A stretch of 64,000 bases of DNA from assembly GCA_018873245.2 (NCBI GenBank), contig JAEMBT020000007.1, positions 11,739,129 through 11,803,128 on the forward strand, read 5' to 3'. Within the stretch, counting starts at the first letter, position 1, and each line of letters opens with the position of its first letter. The position numbers and the translations under genes are program-made. Under the pieces are notes generated by a model, which saw only the letters and a list, made by a program, of their open reading frames with translations, was not told where the DNA came from and did not search any database. The DNA comes from Archegozetes longisetosus. Its lineage: Eukaryota; Arthropoda; Arachnida; Sarcoptiformes; Trhypochthoniidae. Shown here in pieces: positions 10,023 to 25,096 of the stretch.

Positions 10023-13000
10023 CGAGTAAATTGTCTGGCGTTCGGGCGATCTCTAGATTTGTCTGTATTGACTCTACAGCATTTCAGTTTTGAGATTTAG
10101 TCAGAGTTATTCGTGTGTTCAGCGGACCTTTCATTTCCTATCGGGAAGCTAGAAATTAGAGCTGCTTCCATGCAGTCAGTTATGGTTGGTTAGCCTTTGG
10201 CTCATTGCCATGAGATGTACAAAATTTCCCTTAAGATCTGACTACTATCATCTTGTGTTGTCTACTATATACACATCTACTCAGCTCAACACTAAGCAAA
10301 AAAAGTGGTGGAGAGAGTGCGAGAGAGAGCCACCACTGCATCGCATTTTATTTGATGTAATGCTAGTTCTGTTTATTTGCTTCGCTATCTTAACAGTGTT
10401 TGAGAAGCCTTTGCAGTGCCATACCTTTCTATGAAACTCTCTCTCGATCGCCCTCTCCCCCCCTTTCGTCCCCTCTTTCTCTGAACACAAACTCTTGAAC
10501 GTTGTCTTCTTCTAGTTGTTCGTGATATGCTATGTAAGCATAAATACACTCTTGATTTGGTGAATGCAATGACAAACCCTAATATTTTGTTGTCATTTCT
10601 TTCTTGTTGTGATACAGACACTGATACACGAGAATTAAATCGGGTTATAACTGATCGATGTGTGTATTGACTTACTTGAAGACCATTTTATTGCAATAGA
10701 AGTCCTCATAATTTGATTTGATATCGCATTTTCTGTGTAATGTCTTGTGTGTGCAGTTACATTATTGTAGGCATAATTAATTGATTGGACTTAATTCAAT
10801 TTTGTTAACACATTCATAGAGTGAAAACTAAGTTTGGTTTGGAGTCTTTAGTTTTTAAAGTTTATATTTAATAAACTTTACTTCCATTAAGTTTAGGAAC
10901 AACTTTTCTAAACTTATCAAAACTTAATCTAATACAATATAAATGGTTGTGTCCTGTTTTATAGTTATAAATTGGATAAATTTAAGCATGAGCTCAATTT
11001 GATTGAATAGATAACTTTTATAGAATGAATGATTCTGTGATTTGACTCATATGAAAAACAATTTGAAATGGGTTTTAAGTTTCTTTCATCAGATAGTTTG
11101 ACCTCATTTAAAGGTCTTTTATGAGAAAATGACTCATTAAAATAGCTCTCTATTATTCAATACTGATTTAATCGAGAAAAGGCTCTTTTAATAATCCACC
11201 AACAATTGCAAGCGAAACGAGTAAATCATAAGTTAGGACAAAGTTTATAAATGTTTGAAAAGTTTATTGAATTACTGCAACAACACTTAAACTGTTATTG
11301 AAAGATTGCGAGCACTTTCAAGCCATTATAAATTAAAGTATGATTGAACAAATGAACACCTGCTGCGTCAAAGTTTCTCAGGCTCTAACATGACAATTGT
11401 TTTAAACTTTTGATCGGCTTTGAAATATGATGCATTTGTTTCTAGTTTATAATCAATTACTGGTTAGACTTGTACTGAAAGCGTCGCATAATTGAAGTCT
11501 GAAAAAGCGATATTACTCTTTGTTTAAGCATAACTTGATGTAAGAGCGTAACCAGACTAGACTTCTTTACAGAAGATGATTGTAAATAAATGAACAAAAT
11601 TGTAATTAGCGAAACATATTCCAGAAACAAACGACGCTTTTATTACTGTTTGTAGACTGTATTTGGTGTTTATAACTTTATTTTCCGGCAGTATTATTAC
11701 AGTGAATAACTTTGACGTTAACTGAATCTCATTGCTGCCAATTGGTAACTGTTTGTTGTGAAGTATAATAAAACTATAATAATATATACTATAGCCAAGC
11801 GTTCTGTAACAAAACTCTGAGTCCTCTTTTGCCAATAAGCGTTATTAAGTTTAGTGCTTCTGAAATAACATTACATCACAAAAGGCACAAACAATTTGCC
11901 CAAACTTTCTTTTCTTTTTATGTCGTTTATTTATTTCTTTACTCGTCTCTCTTCCAAATGTTTTAGCTCTGAAACAAGGGACTCTGAGCCGTGAGTTTGT
12001 CAGCTTGTGTGAGTTTTATGTACTGAAAGTTTGACTCTGACTCTGATTCGCGCAAAGTTTTCACGATTTGTTAGTTTGAAGCTATCGAACTAATTATTTG
12101 TTAACGAAATAACGGACATGAATGAGTGAGAATACACAATATATATGTTAGTTTTGCGTTGCGTTCATGTCAGATATCGGTTTGAGCCAATTAAATATGC
12201 AATTTTCTTCATTCAAAGTAAAGTGAATTGTGTTTATGTGAGCGCTTCCATAGGATTAACTTTATTGCCTTTTGTTTGCTTCTATCCTATGCTAATTTTG
12301 CATCACTTGTATGAGTAATGAAAGGGGACTTATAGTGTCTATGCGTTACTTTTTATCTTAGTTATATGAACGGATGTGTTATACCACCTCATATGCAATA
12401 ATGCTTCTACTAATCTCCTATTCCTGCATTAAAGTATGCGCACATCCTTTCGATAATGCAATCACTTATTTGATAAGATTAATCATGAGAGCATCAAATT
12501 TGATAAAATATAACCTAAAATATCGAAAATACGAGGTTATCCATACTTTGCGATCGTAAAATTTCATATCTAAACTCATCAGTTTATATTCAGTTTTAAT
12601 TGCAGTTCAAATAGATTTGATATTATCAAAACAGATAACCGATCATAGAGTTGACATTGAGCACTCTCATCTTAAATCAAGTTAAGATACAAGAATCTGT
12701 TGGCTATTAAATCGATAGTTGACTGTACGATTCACTGATACCTAAGTATGTATGCGGAGCATTATGAATTGATGAGCCAAAATGCAAAACGCTTTATCCT
12801 TTCCATCCTTTTTAACGCTTGTTATGTTGAGCACAACACATATGCGAAGGCTTTTCAAGTGTTCGGCACTAAAAGTTGTTGAAAATTAGTAATGAATAGA
12901 AATACGTGCCAATTAAAGCAAAGTAAAGTTAACTTCTTGTAACAGAATTTCAGAGCACAATCATTACTAATACATTAGCACTCATTGACTGCTTCTATGA

Positions 13001-13243
13001 AACTATACTGACTTTCATTTAGGAAATTGTTGGAATTCTTTGCTTTAGATTACTGCTCCAATTTCTCGCATCGCTTCAAGTCAATATTCACTAAATTCGC
13101 CGTCTTCTTCACTTCATATATCCCCTCAATATTAGCGCTAATTTTTAACATTAAATTAATCCAATTTATTTAAATTAGGGGCTGATCCCACTTAATAATC
13201 TGGTTCTGAAAAAGAGACCTTCGCAGCATTGTGTCTCTTCATG

Positions 13244-13265
13244 TGTATGTATGTATGTATGTATG
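13244..13265. repeat. (TGTA)n microsatellite
   Basis: About five copies of TGTA in a row, followed by a GT-rich tail. Confidence 0.9.
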
Positions 13266-16200
13266 CGTGTGTTTTGCCCCTAAAGCCTGCTTTTATTTAT
13301 TGTCTTTTTCAGGAATTTCGATGCCTAAGAATGATAGTTATGTAGGAAAAAGTTTATGAGAATGGGAGACCAAGCAAAAATATATAATGCTGGCTCTCAA
13401 ATGGCATTTGAACCGCCTGTGAGCACAAGTTTAATACTTTATACTAGACTTTTATAGTGTTATACAACGTTAAGTCAAAACATTTTATGGGCTTCGAAGC
13501 AGCTATTGTCGAAAGTAGACCTCAGGCTTGAATCAGTTTTCAATCTCACTATTCTTGTGACTATTTTTTCATTCGTTAAGACTAATACACGATTTGAAAA
13601 CGACTAATAGTTACCGCTATATGTACCAGAGGTCCGCTTTATATATATCATAATATCCTTTTATGTCGCGGGTTATTTGGCCTTAAGCTGTTTGACAGTC
13701 CAGTTCCAGCTGAGACCATACCATACCATATATAATGGTGTGGATATGTTATACAGTAAACTGTAATATGTTGTATAAACCCTACTTCTATTTGTTGGCT
13801 TTATTTTCAGTAAAATCAATCAAAGGTTTATATATAGCAAAATAGTAGTATTGGGCAAATTGTTTACCAGTTAGACATCACAACAGATGAACCAAAGGTT
13901 TTTGTCTCGATTACATCTGCTCTTAGAATACAAATAAATGATAAACAATTGCTGTAATATTTTGTGGAAAACAACGTCAGTGTTGTTTCATTCACATTTA
14001 GGTTAATCCATATTTATTGATTTGAGCAAAATCTAAAATTGATGATACTTTCATTTTATCAAAATATATCGATTTCAAGCCAAACAATCAAAGCTGAAAT
14101 TTTTAATCAGATCCTAAGTCAATTTTATTACTGATTAATTTATAAGACTTATTGATCGCACTAAAAATAATGTGGTTTATCTTCAAAAGTCTTTATATTG
14201 TTTCGGTCTCTCAGTATTTATTTTGACAATTTTGTCATCACACGAATGTCTCATTAAAGTGAGTCTCATGTAATAGACTTGAGTCGCTATGAGTTTGTCA
14301 TAATATTCTTTTCCCATAACAACAGCACAAAAAAGATTATAAGTGACAAAATTTGTAGTTTTGGCGGATTCGGTCTGTTTGCTGACTGCATGAGTTGATC
14401 GGCAATCCATACCTCTATTGCTTGGGTTACACTCTCCTCCCAACTAATGCTGATTCCCCTCTCTCACTCAATTCCTAATCAAACGAAATGAACAGAAACC
14501 GACCAAATATACATTTAGATCCATCACTACGCGCTTTGGGGGCAAATTCATAAATATCTCAACTTTTAGCGATGTTCATCTCTGAGCTGCCCATTCCGTA
14601 TATTACGCTCGGAGCCAGTTTTACCGCCAGAAAACTTGGCTTAAGATAGAAGTAAGTGAAGAGAACGGTGAAAGAGTGTGCGGAATAACTTATGTTATGT
14701 TCTTGAGAGTCGTACATCACTGCTTGTATCAGTTTGTAGAATCATGTATTCATTGCTTGACATTCCCGATGCACCACTTGGGACTTTGACGCAGTGGCGT
14801 AACTCTAGTCAACTACTCTTTGAGTTACTTATTTAGATACCGATTAGGAATAAGAAGTAGCTTTCGAAATGTTTTCCAAATAAATTTATGCTATCGGTAT
14901 AGAAAAAAGTATCTTCAAGATGAATGACATGTAAATATTCTCAATTCTTGACAAACACGCCACTAAAGTTAAGAAACTTTCTTTGCGCTGGAGAATAAGT
15001 TCCCTTTTGATTCAAAATCGTAGCTAAAGTTAGGCTCGTCTTCATTGGAATTGTAGATGCAATTATAACAGATACTTAAGTGGATATAAGTTTAGGAAAT
15101 ATATTCTTCAAAACGCACAGAATCCAATATATGCTCAAATTGATTTGTGCCACACACACATCAGTCACACATAGACAGACTCTCACTCATACATTCACAT
15201 CTTTGTTAAGGTTTTTTGCCAATGCATTGGTTGCGCATCAGTTGGCATTTTTTTTTATATTTTCCTGGAAAAACTTTTCATCTAAATTCTTTGTTTGTTT
15301 CCTTCTTTTTTCATTTGCTTACTTTCAAATCTTGATTTTGACTTGAGAAGAAATGTTACTTTTCTATCATAGAAATGTATCATTCAATGAGCTAATGGCA
15401 AAACTTTTATCCCCATAAGGATCACGTTTTTTGAAACATTGCCACCGAATGCCATATATTACAGATAGGCTCAAATCTTGTTTTATTATCTTCGATATTC
15501 ATTGAGAAATCATGTGCTCGTCTGGTGTAGCTGTCAGTTCTGAATAGGCTCAGCAATTTTAAAGTCAAATACTTATTGATAACATCAAACAAAAAACTTT
15601 AATTTTCCAAAACCTTTAGTAAAGTTGATAAATGAAAAAACAAAAATTAAAAAACTTAACGATAAATGTAGCAAATTCAGTAATAGTTCAGCAAAAGTTT
15701 TTTCATAGAGCGAAAACTTTATTTTTTGGAACATTACCAAAGATTAATAATGTCGAAGAAGGAAAAAGTTTGACGCTATTAGGATAAGCTCCACAAGAGT
15801 GCCATTAGATCAATGAAATCATTTGAAACTGATTCGAAGAATGTGTGCGTTTACTAGTGAAAGCAGTATTAAAAAGAAAAGGTGGTCTCTCTATAGTTCC
15901 CCTGATGGCAGCGATTGTCTGCTGTGTTGAATCACTTCGCGTACATTTTGATGAAGGAGAAAAACAGACCTTATTCAATAGGGTATTTTGGTGTTTGGCC
16001 TTTTATTGCCCTCTTCTACAACACATCATTCCTGGTGTTGATCAGTTCGACAGCTATGAGTCAGTTTATTTGAGATGTACCCCCCATCTCTTCAGCCTCC
16101 CATCACCTCCTCTTCTATCCATGCACTCATAGTCATGATTGTCATTCCCATTGAATGTCTCATACACTTTGATCCACTGTGATTAAGGCCCACCAATATA

Positions 16201-19069
16201 TACTATTCAGCTTTTGTATTGTTAGTTGACTCTCATTTCTCCCAAATTCATAGTGATCAATGGTGTCAAACATAAACTTGTTTAGACGTAAACTTATGCA
16301 TAGATGTAATAAAGAGAGAAGCAGAGCAATAGAGAATCAAATTTTCCTATTACTCTATTCGAGTTTAAATAGTTCTCTATATTGGCTGTGATTTCTTCCT
16401 TTTCTCTAACTCTCTTTCATTTCTAATACATATATCTTCCGGAGCTCTTGTGTTGAACTAAACTCAGATAACAGTATTGGCAGTTAGTTTTCACACAATC
16501 AACAACTATTATTGCAAGATCTACTTGAATAACATGTTTCTTATTCTCTACTGTTTTTGTCGGTCTGCTTCTAACTGATAGAACAAGTAAAACGTAAACT
16601 TACTGATATGCCAAATGCAAATAATGGACTCTATTCATATGTTAATAATCGGTTTGATTTGATAGATAACCGAAATAGAAAAAAATATGCACTTATCTGT
16701 CTCTATATATTTGCAATTTAGACCAATAAGGGCTATAAGTTTGAGTCCCAAAAGAACAATTTCATTGAAAATATATTGGACAAGATTAAGTAAATGCATA
16801 TAAATCTGATCCTCAATGATAAATGACTCGAATAATAAAATTGAAACTTTTTGGTGCTCTAATAAAAACTCCAATTAAGATATGTCTTATAACATAAATT
16901 ATTTTGTTTATCGCTAATTTATTCATTAAAAGCTTTTCTTCAATGATTGTTATCTTAAGTTGGCTGTAATTTTAGGAAACGATTCTTGTTTTCTATATAT
17001 AAATGATATGATCAAATTTCAAGTAAAAAAGTTGTAATTTGTTCAACTAAAGTATTGTACACTAGCAGCCAAATAAAAGTTTGAGTAACAAGTTTTATGA
17101 GATGGTCTTAAGTAAAAAATGCTGTTTCCCAACAATACTAAAGAAATTAGAGGCAATGCACTCAAAATCGGACAAAAGAGTGGCTCAAATGGTGCCCAAA
17201 CTTCTCTTCAGTCTATTTTCTCTTTATTTCTCTTTATTCTTTATTTTCTACCATTTATTTATACTCAATAAATAAAAACCCCTTTTAGGCAATGAATTTT
17301 TGGACTCTTTCATGATAATAGAAGGCGAGTTTTAGAGTGACCACTGGTTTGAGCATTAGTTGGGCGTCTCTTTCCGATTAATGGCAATCACTGCTGATGG
17401 AGATCTAGTCAATGAGAACCTTCTTATAAGACTTGATTGTATAAGATTTATTAGTATTGCTGATTGTCGCAGATTTCGGAGGAGGAATGAAAGAGCCCTT
17501 GGATACGTATTGCAAGCGTTAGAGTGCAATGCGTTGGCTTTCACTGCATAGACCACTCGCTTGAATGAATGGTCGCATTGCAGGGGTTGAGGAATAGATG
17601 CGAATCGCTTTGTAATATAAACGCCCCCAACATATAGCCTCAGACACATTGAGAAATGTGCAAAACTGATGGATTTTGATGGCATCGGTCCGTAAAATCG
17701 CTTTTGGCTTCAACCATAAAATTATTGCAACAGTTGGCGCGCTCTTCTCTTCTTTTTCGGTGATCACGATTGAAGGGATGAAAAAATTGTTCAATTTGAT
17801 CGGTTTCCCCTATCCTTAAAGTAATGCTCTGTTATATAAGTTTGATATACATTTCATTACAAACTACTCCCATTTCATAATAGATGAAAACTTTAGTAAA
17901 GTTTAAATTATTAGAATGAATCAACTTTATTAGGCCATTTTTCTAGACTAATAAACTTTTGCTTAATGTCGTAAATAAATTAAAAGTGTAAAGAAAGTAG
18001 AGTTAAAAGACTCTGTTCTAGTTTCTCATTTGATTGATATGCACTGAAAATTTGACTCAATGTATTTTGATAAAACTCACATATTCCGTATAATCCTATC
18101 TAAATAAGAATATCGATCAGAACCGATTTATCGATTGTAGACTGTATTTATCGCATTTTATTTTTTCAAGTGAAATATACGAAAATTTATTATCGTATAT
18201 ATTTCTTTTGCACCATCCAGTTATAAAAGATTTTTTTATAACCATTTTTACACTTGAGAGACTGACTTGAGTGCCACTGAAATTAAAGTGGAGGCGTCAA
18301 TGACTATTGGATGTTTAAAAAAGTTTGCCTCCACTGTTACCATTAGTTTGTGTAATACTTTTTGATCGCGAGGCACAGTTGGAATTCGCAATGAGTTTAA
18401 TAGTCCGTAATATTAGATAGAACTAAACTCGTATTAGGCATAGATAGCCATAAAGTTTATACTAAAGTTTTAGTTTTCGATATTATTATAACGTTATATG
18501 AGTTACTATTTTTTCAGACGTCAATTCGATTCGGTTCGATGCGTAGCACAAACCTGACTCACATCACAATCAGAATTGGCTATGAGTTTAAGAGAGAACA
18601 AATCGTTATATTTTTATCGATACCAACCATTAGAGATACATATCAGATAGAGCTCAAGTTGGCTCACGCATCGGTTACTGTTTCATATTTTTATTGCAAT
18701 TTTGTCGAAGCTTAAAGTACAATATAATTAAAAAGACAGCATAAGTTACGCGTCAATAATCTTTATTTTGCTAAAAATTCTTATTGTAATAGGTTTTCAA
18801 ATGTTTAACCAATACGTCTAATTTGAAAGTCAACAAGAAATTTTAGCAAACAATCAAAGGCGTTATTACGACATACACACCATTTTAGTTGAATGATTGA
18901 TTTGCAAAACTTTAAGAACTTATCATATAAGGTGAAAAGGAGAACTTCAGATTTAGGTGGTAACGGAAGTCATTATTCTTAATGCGAATGTAATATGGTT
19001 AATATCGATTTACAATAAGCTATCGAATATTGATCATTGTGACTAATACATCAATTTAGTTATGTTATA

Positions 19070-19089
19070 ATATATATATATATATATAT
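19070..19089. repeat. (AT)n microsatellite
   Basis: About 20 bp of alternating A and T. Confidence 0.9.
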
Positions 19090-19336
19090 TATATGATCAA
19101 TTATAGTTTTTAGGCTTTTATTTTTAATAAAGCTTTTACTTATTGTGACTCATAATAGCAGTACAATAAATGATGATTTAGTCAGCAAAAAATCCTTTTG
19201 ATTATTGTATTCCATATGATTTATTGTGAACTATTGGTTCATAACTTTCATTTCATTCCTAATAGATTATGACCAGTAGTCAGGCCTGTGGAGAATGACC
19301 GCGAGTCTGAATTTTTGTCATAAACGTAATTCTTAA

Positions 19337-19339
<3 letters not shown>

Positions 19340-19385
<46 letters not shown>
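19340..19385. repeat. (TA)n microsatellite, about 46 bp
   Basis: An uninterrupted TA run of about 23 units. It reads through as a false Ile-Tyr repeat on the minus strand. Confidence 0.95.
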
Positions 19386-19388
<3 letters not shown>

Positions 19389-20468
19389 GCAGAAAGTCTT
19401 TGGACCAACTTTAATATGTTGGAAGAGATGGTCGACTCACCGAAGCGGATCGATTTTATTAATAGTAACGCCAACTCTACTACTAAAACCTTTAACGAAA
19501 GAATTGTAGAAACTTCTGGTCTGTTGTGAGTGATTCTCTACATGAGACCTTATGAAGGGATATTTATAACATGGAAAAGGCTAACAATTAATCACAGACT
19601 AAAAGTGTGATTGAGAAATTGATGCGGGTTAGCTTAGAACCAAATACTATATATAAGTTGTGTATTGTATATAAGGGCATCTTGTTATGGTCTTAGGGTT
19701 CAGCTTACTCTCTGTGGGTTTTGTGTTTATTTATAAGAACATAACGCTGAGTTTGGGTGGACTCCTCACTCAAATTAGTCTCACATTAGTCTATTTGACG
19801 TTTTGCTCATTTTTGACTTTGTTTTATGCTGAAAATTGTGTTGCTTAAATTTCGCTCAATAAATCGATTGGAAAAATTGCTTTAAGTACTTTGAGAAATT
19901 CTTTTAAAGAGTTTAAGCATGAAATTCAAGTTTTTGTTGATTAAAAGTAATTTAAAATAAAGCAAATTAAGTTTCGGCCGAATCGGTATGAAGTCTGCCA
20001 AACATAATGTTCCTTTCAATCAAAAAAGGGTTGAATGACGCTTAAGACTTGATTGTTAATAGTAAATGAAGTTCACGAGAGTTTGTCTCTGTCGAGAGTC
20101 ATTAAGAGCTGGAGTGAACCAAATGAGTGAACCCTGATTTTTAGCGAGCAGTCGATGCTAAGAGAGGGTCTGATTTTGAGTAAAACCATATTGCAAATGC
20201 TGTTCATTTGGATCTTTGAAACGGTTTTCTTTTCCGCTTCAATTGATGAAACATTATTCTCTCGTACCAGAAGGAAGTCTATTTAACCATAGAAGGCATT
20301 GAAGTCGACAACTGAAAATTGTTATTTTTAGGGGGAGAAACAATCCTACGGTATATTGAGTTGAGCTCAAACTGCCATTAATGACTTTGACCAATAATGA
20401 CTCCGTTGCCGGTATTGTTAGATATATTTCTGCGCTTTATCGTTGAACACACTTTTATTCTCTCTGTT

Positions 20469-20491
20469 GTCTCTCTCTCTCTCTCTCTCTC
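20469..20491. repeat. (CT)n microsatellite
   Basis: About 11 CT units within a pyrimidine-rich stretch. Confidence 0.9.
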
Positions 20492-20806
20492 GCACATTTA
20501 TTTGCCGTAAACTTAGTTAACGTGCAGTTAATGCAGCATAAAATGCATATATAAGCCATACTATAATTGATGTAATTATGCAATTAGATGGCATTGCATT
20601 ATCCCTTTGAATTTCCTGACCATACACGCACTGAACGTCAGATCAGTTTTTAAAGGAAATCATTTTATTTCAAAAGAAGGAAATATGGGCGCAGTGAGAA
20701 AATCAATTTTGGTCATATTTCAGTCATTTTATGACTTTGAAGAACATAGTCAAGAGTATTCTACCTTTATATTTATAGCTTATTAGAGAAAGGGTTGTCT
20801 GTCAAG

Positions 20807-20808
<2 letters not shown>

Positions 20809-20888
<80 letters not shown>
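20809..20888. repeat. (GA)40 microsatellite
   Basis: An uninterrupted 80-bp GA run, the longest in the window. Perfect repetition at this length implies a young, unstable locus. Confidence 0.97.
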
Positions 20889-20892
<4 letters not shown>

Positions 20893-21976
20893 AAGAGTTT
20901 TATGTTTGTATGACATTAATTCTCCTCTAAGTTTTACCGTTTTTGAACCCGTAATGAGCATTGAATCGATCCAGATTTGTATGCATCAAATTCTGTTTTT
21001 CAGGTTCAAATTTGCTCGTTGCATATTTTACATACTATTAAAGCAACGTAAGGCAAAAATGTATTTAAAAAACAGTCAAAAAATGATGCAAATGGACTAA
21101 TTAAAAATACTATTATTACTACTATTAATACTATAAAGTTTGAAAGATTCAAATATTCAATTTATTTGATGTTTCTATGATTTGAGCAAATATTTAGAGT
21201 GCAATGTTTCCTTCTAATTATGTGAGCTTAATATTCGGTGTCCAGTCTAATAAACAGTTATAGCAGTTTGATTGCATTCAATGAAAATCTCTTAACTACT
21301 TGAAACATTTAACAAATATGTTCTTTACTTCGAAATTGTATTGATTTTTTTCTCCAATAGGGAACGAATATAAGAGTGAGAACTCCCTTCTTATATAAAA
21401 ATATAAGTAAAATAAAATATATTGTTGTGAGTATCATAACAAATGGCATTACCAAAAGGCAGGTGATAAGGCAAATAAGTTACAAGTTGAAACCCATTAG
21501 CCCAATCCCTGGCAGGAAGTGTTCCGTCATTTGCATCAACGACAAACGGGTGGGGCATAAATGACTATTTCATACGGCATATATTTGATGTATGGTAAAG
21601 TATACCTATTCTATATGTTTAATAACTACAATCTGAATACTTTTATTCTGTAACAGAAAATATACTGTGGTATATTTGGCATCTTTTCTCTCTGTTTCTC
21701 CTGAGGCAGTTTGTGTGTAGATATGTCGGTGGCGCACGTTTTATCGTCAATACATATATCCACCTTTTAATATGTTGCATGTCATTCGGTGATTTATGCC
21801 ATACGCTAATAACTGTTCGCATGCAGTTCTACACAATCGGGAGACTCCCTTTGACTCCCTGATAACGACACTAATTTTTGCCTTTGCCTTAGCAACAATA
21901 CTGTTATAACTCCAAATAACCTAACACTGTGTTCATTATATGTTCTTTTTTGTTCTCTTTTCTGCATAATCTATTT

Positions 21977-21979
<3 letters not shown>

Positions 21980-22030
<51 letters not shown>
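21980..22030. repeat. (TC)n microsatellite, about 51 bp
   Basis: An uninterrupted run of about 25 TC units. Confidence 0.97.
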
Positions 22031-22034
<4 letters not shown>

Positions 22035-22929
22035 TTTCACTTTTACAATGAAGTCGGAGATTAGTTCTTAGAGCATACTATTTATTACTTGATGAGTTAA
22101 ACTAAAAGAAATCCGTGTTATTGTTATCGTACGAAGCAATGCATGCCTTTTTTGTTTTGTTGGACTTTGGATTAAGGCATGAATTATGCTTCCACTGCTT
22201 ACTAAAGATGGAAGAGTCTTGAATAAATATTCTCCAACATTTAAAGCTTATTAATACTGTAGAAGACATAAGAAATTATAAACAGGATTTGACCTAAATT
22301 TACGATGAAAAATGATTGTAATATATCTAATATTTTAAATATCATAAGTTTAAGAATATATTACATATCTATTAGATTAAAATATTTTGCCAAACATATA
22401 ATTGATATCTATAGCCATAATGATTGTAGATTATTAGAACTATTCACGTGAACTATACCAACAAAAATGACAGTTTGAGAAAATCTTATATTTATCTGAA
22501 AATAAGATATGTCAACAAGTTATCAAATACAATAGTTCAATAAAATTCTGACCAATAAATAGTATCATAAAAATTTTTATACACAATAAATATTTGCCAT
22601 AACCGTACGTCTTGTCCAATACGTGACTGAATTATCTTCTCTAAAATGTAACCAAAGATAAGTGAGAACAAGAGCACTGTTTCTATAATGTATAAAGAGT
22701 TTGAACCAACGAATCGCATTGTCTTATTAGTTATGGTTTATGACTTTTTATATCTTGTTATTGCCTTACCCTCAGTGATCATCTGCCATACATTGATAAG
22801 TACCCAATATATGTTCCATAAGGATTGTTATCAAAGGCATACACATTCACATTTGTGTTTCACTATTGAAGATGATGAGAGTTTCAGCTTAATATTAGAT
22901 GAATGCTTCAAACAAGGCCTGATTCTCCT

Positions 22930-22934
<5 letters not shown>

Positions 22935-22982
<48 letters not shown>
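22935..22982. repeat. (TC)24 microsatellite
   Basis: An uninterrupted 48-bp TC run. It lengthens a chance 109-codon open frame with a Leu-Ser repeat. Confidence 0.97.
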
Positions 22983-22985
<3 letters not shown>

Positions 22986-25092
22986 GTCCCAAGAGTCTAC
23001 CCTTGACGAGGATATGATTCTAAGCTGAATCAGCCGAATCTGCCTTATATGAGTTGGAATCCACGTATTTGCAACTATTGCCATCATATGCTATCCCAAT
23101 GGAGAATACTGTCATTTTGAGTGTTTGTTGTGAAGCTTTTTCCCCCCGTTTTCCATTTGGTGTATCCCTTGATGGACGCACTGGTTCTCATTCGAGCAGA
23201 TCCACTCTTTTATGATTTTATTATAGCCCAATTGCCCTAATTTAGAAAATATCGATAAGCTTAAGCTCCACTTAAATTTGAGATAACTAAGGCAAATTTT
23301 TCAATAGGTTTTTTCTATACAATTAATTTTGAGTGTTCAAAAGAGGGTTTTAATCGATTTGAACATCAACTTTTTAATTAAAGAAGTAATTAGAAGTTTT
23401 TTTTATAACAGCGTGAGTGCTTCAAATAATTACCCTCAAAAGATTTAATTAAACTAATCGTCACTTTTTCGTAAAAATATAAGATTATCTAATCTTTCAT
23501 TTGAGATAGTCCAAAGATATCGTTTCAATCATATACTATTTAGCATTATCGAAGCGTGAAATTCAAATTTTAGGCTCAACGATTGAGAGCTAACTGTTGA
23601 CGTAACAAGATTTGAATTCTTGATTCTCCACTCGAAGACGAATGCATTGCACTTGAACTAAAAACAAAGCCAAAAAATACATTAACTTAGTTTCGACCAA
23701 ATAGGGCTCCACTTTATATTCCTGTCTATCTTGATGGTTGATTCCGTTCGCTATTCTCTTTTGAGATCTATCCTATCGTTGGATTGTATTCCTGGTCTGC
23801 ATCGATGTGTCTGAAACAGTAATACAATGCATTATGAGAGGCAGTGGAGCGAACTTAAACTAAAAGCCAATAGCAAAACCTTATATGACTAAAGCCAATG
23901 CAATGGCCAATATATTCAGTAATGATATTACAGCTCCTGTTCTACCGCTTGTAATAATGTTTAATTTAACTACCAATAGAGCTGCACTGCCTCTTAGTCA
24001 TCATGTGATTCAACATTCAATACATTCAATTAGAGTAAATATGAGAGAAGAGAGTGAGATATACGAGTAATTCATTTATTATTTTAGACGCCAATTGCGG
24101 AAACTATCGAAATCACCGCAGGTTTTGTTGTGTCTAATTTTCTCTCTCTTCTTTTATGTACCGTAAGCTTTCATTTTTATGTTTGCACTTATTATTTACG
24201 TTTTCCCACTGCAAATTACTGAATTGGAGCAAATTTGGTGCTTTGGTGCCTCAATCAGCCAACAAACATTCCTTTACGAAATCGTAAATTTTGATGCAAT
24301 TTGCGATCAATTTAAATAAGAAAATGTTTTGAGTAGCTATTTCTAATTTTGCACTTTTTCTCAATGGTTTTTCTGTTCTCCCAATTAAGATTATTTAAGA
24401 AACTGTAGTAAATAGAGTGCAATTAATAGTTAGTTGCAAATTGTATCAAATGAAAAGGAGATGGAAATGCAAAAATTTTCAATAGCCAATAGTATAAACT
24501 ACTTTCTGACAAACTTCCTCAACGATAACAGAATATTTTGGCATCTCTTTTGTTTCCTTAATGCTGCCGCACATAATATAGTTTAATGCTTTAGTGTAAT
24601 GAACAACGAAACAGAAGATAATATGGAAATGAACCTCTCCGGTAATTATTGAGGAAATGTTCAGCACAGGATTGATGGGCTCTAATTTCAGAACTGAATT
24701 AATTTATACAAAACACAACTGTAATCATTCTAAGGAAACGAAGGAAAACAAGTACAGAGAGCAAAATGAAATTTTTGCTGCGCTGTATTGACTACTATTT
24801 TCGCAAAAAGTTACTGAAAATGACTGACGAAATTATTTTTTCAGCAAACAATTAATCACATCACAAGAGTAAAAAAGAAATCGATACTTTTCTCACAAGA
24901 TTAAGATGACTGACGATGACACTGATACGGAGCGATATAATGGCTCGGCAGAGGCAAACAAAATACTCATTAGGATAATTATGTCTAGTTTTTTCACTAA
25001 ACAATTTCAATGCTGTGGCTTTCTAAGTAATGGATCATATCATGACAGTCACTTAAATTTAGCGACTTTTAATACTCTAAGTAGAAAAAAAT

Positions 25093-25096
<4 letters not shown>

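Larger units (their letters stand above)
9462..20468. other. Gene desert, segment 1
   Basis: About 11 kb with no supported coding gene. The first 150-200 bases should be NOP2 3' UTR (AATAAA at 9617-9622). A promoter-like stretch lies near 10016, with a pyrimidine-rich run near 10440-10480. A (TGTA)n run is at 13244-13265 and (AT)n runs at 19070-19089 and 19340-19385. An island with few stop codons on both strands lies at about 17340-17790. The rest is AT-rich unique-looking DNA in which I recognise no exon, RNA gene or transposon. Confidence 0.5.

Noticed and set aside
22688-23017. 109-codon frame with a hydrophobic segment
   Set aside because: Its length depends on the TC microsatellite, which encodes an artificial Ser-Leu repeat. 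No family resemblance.
24906-25094. Open frame with Q-F-Q-C-C-G-F, reminiscent of the CCG motif of tetraspanins
   Set aside because: Only the CCG triplet matches. There is no membrane span, no further cysteines and no suitable splice sites, and the frame is short.
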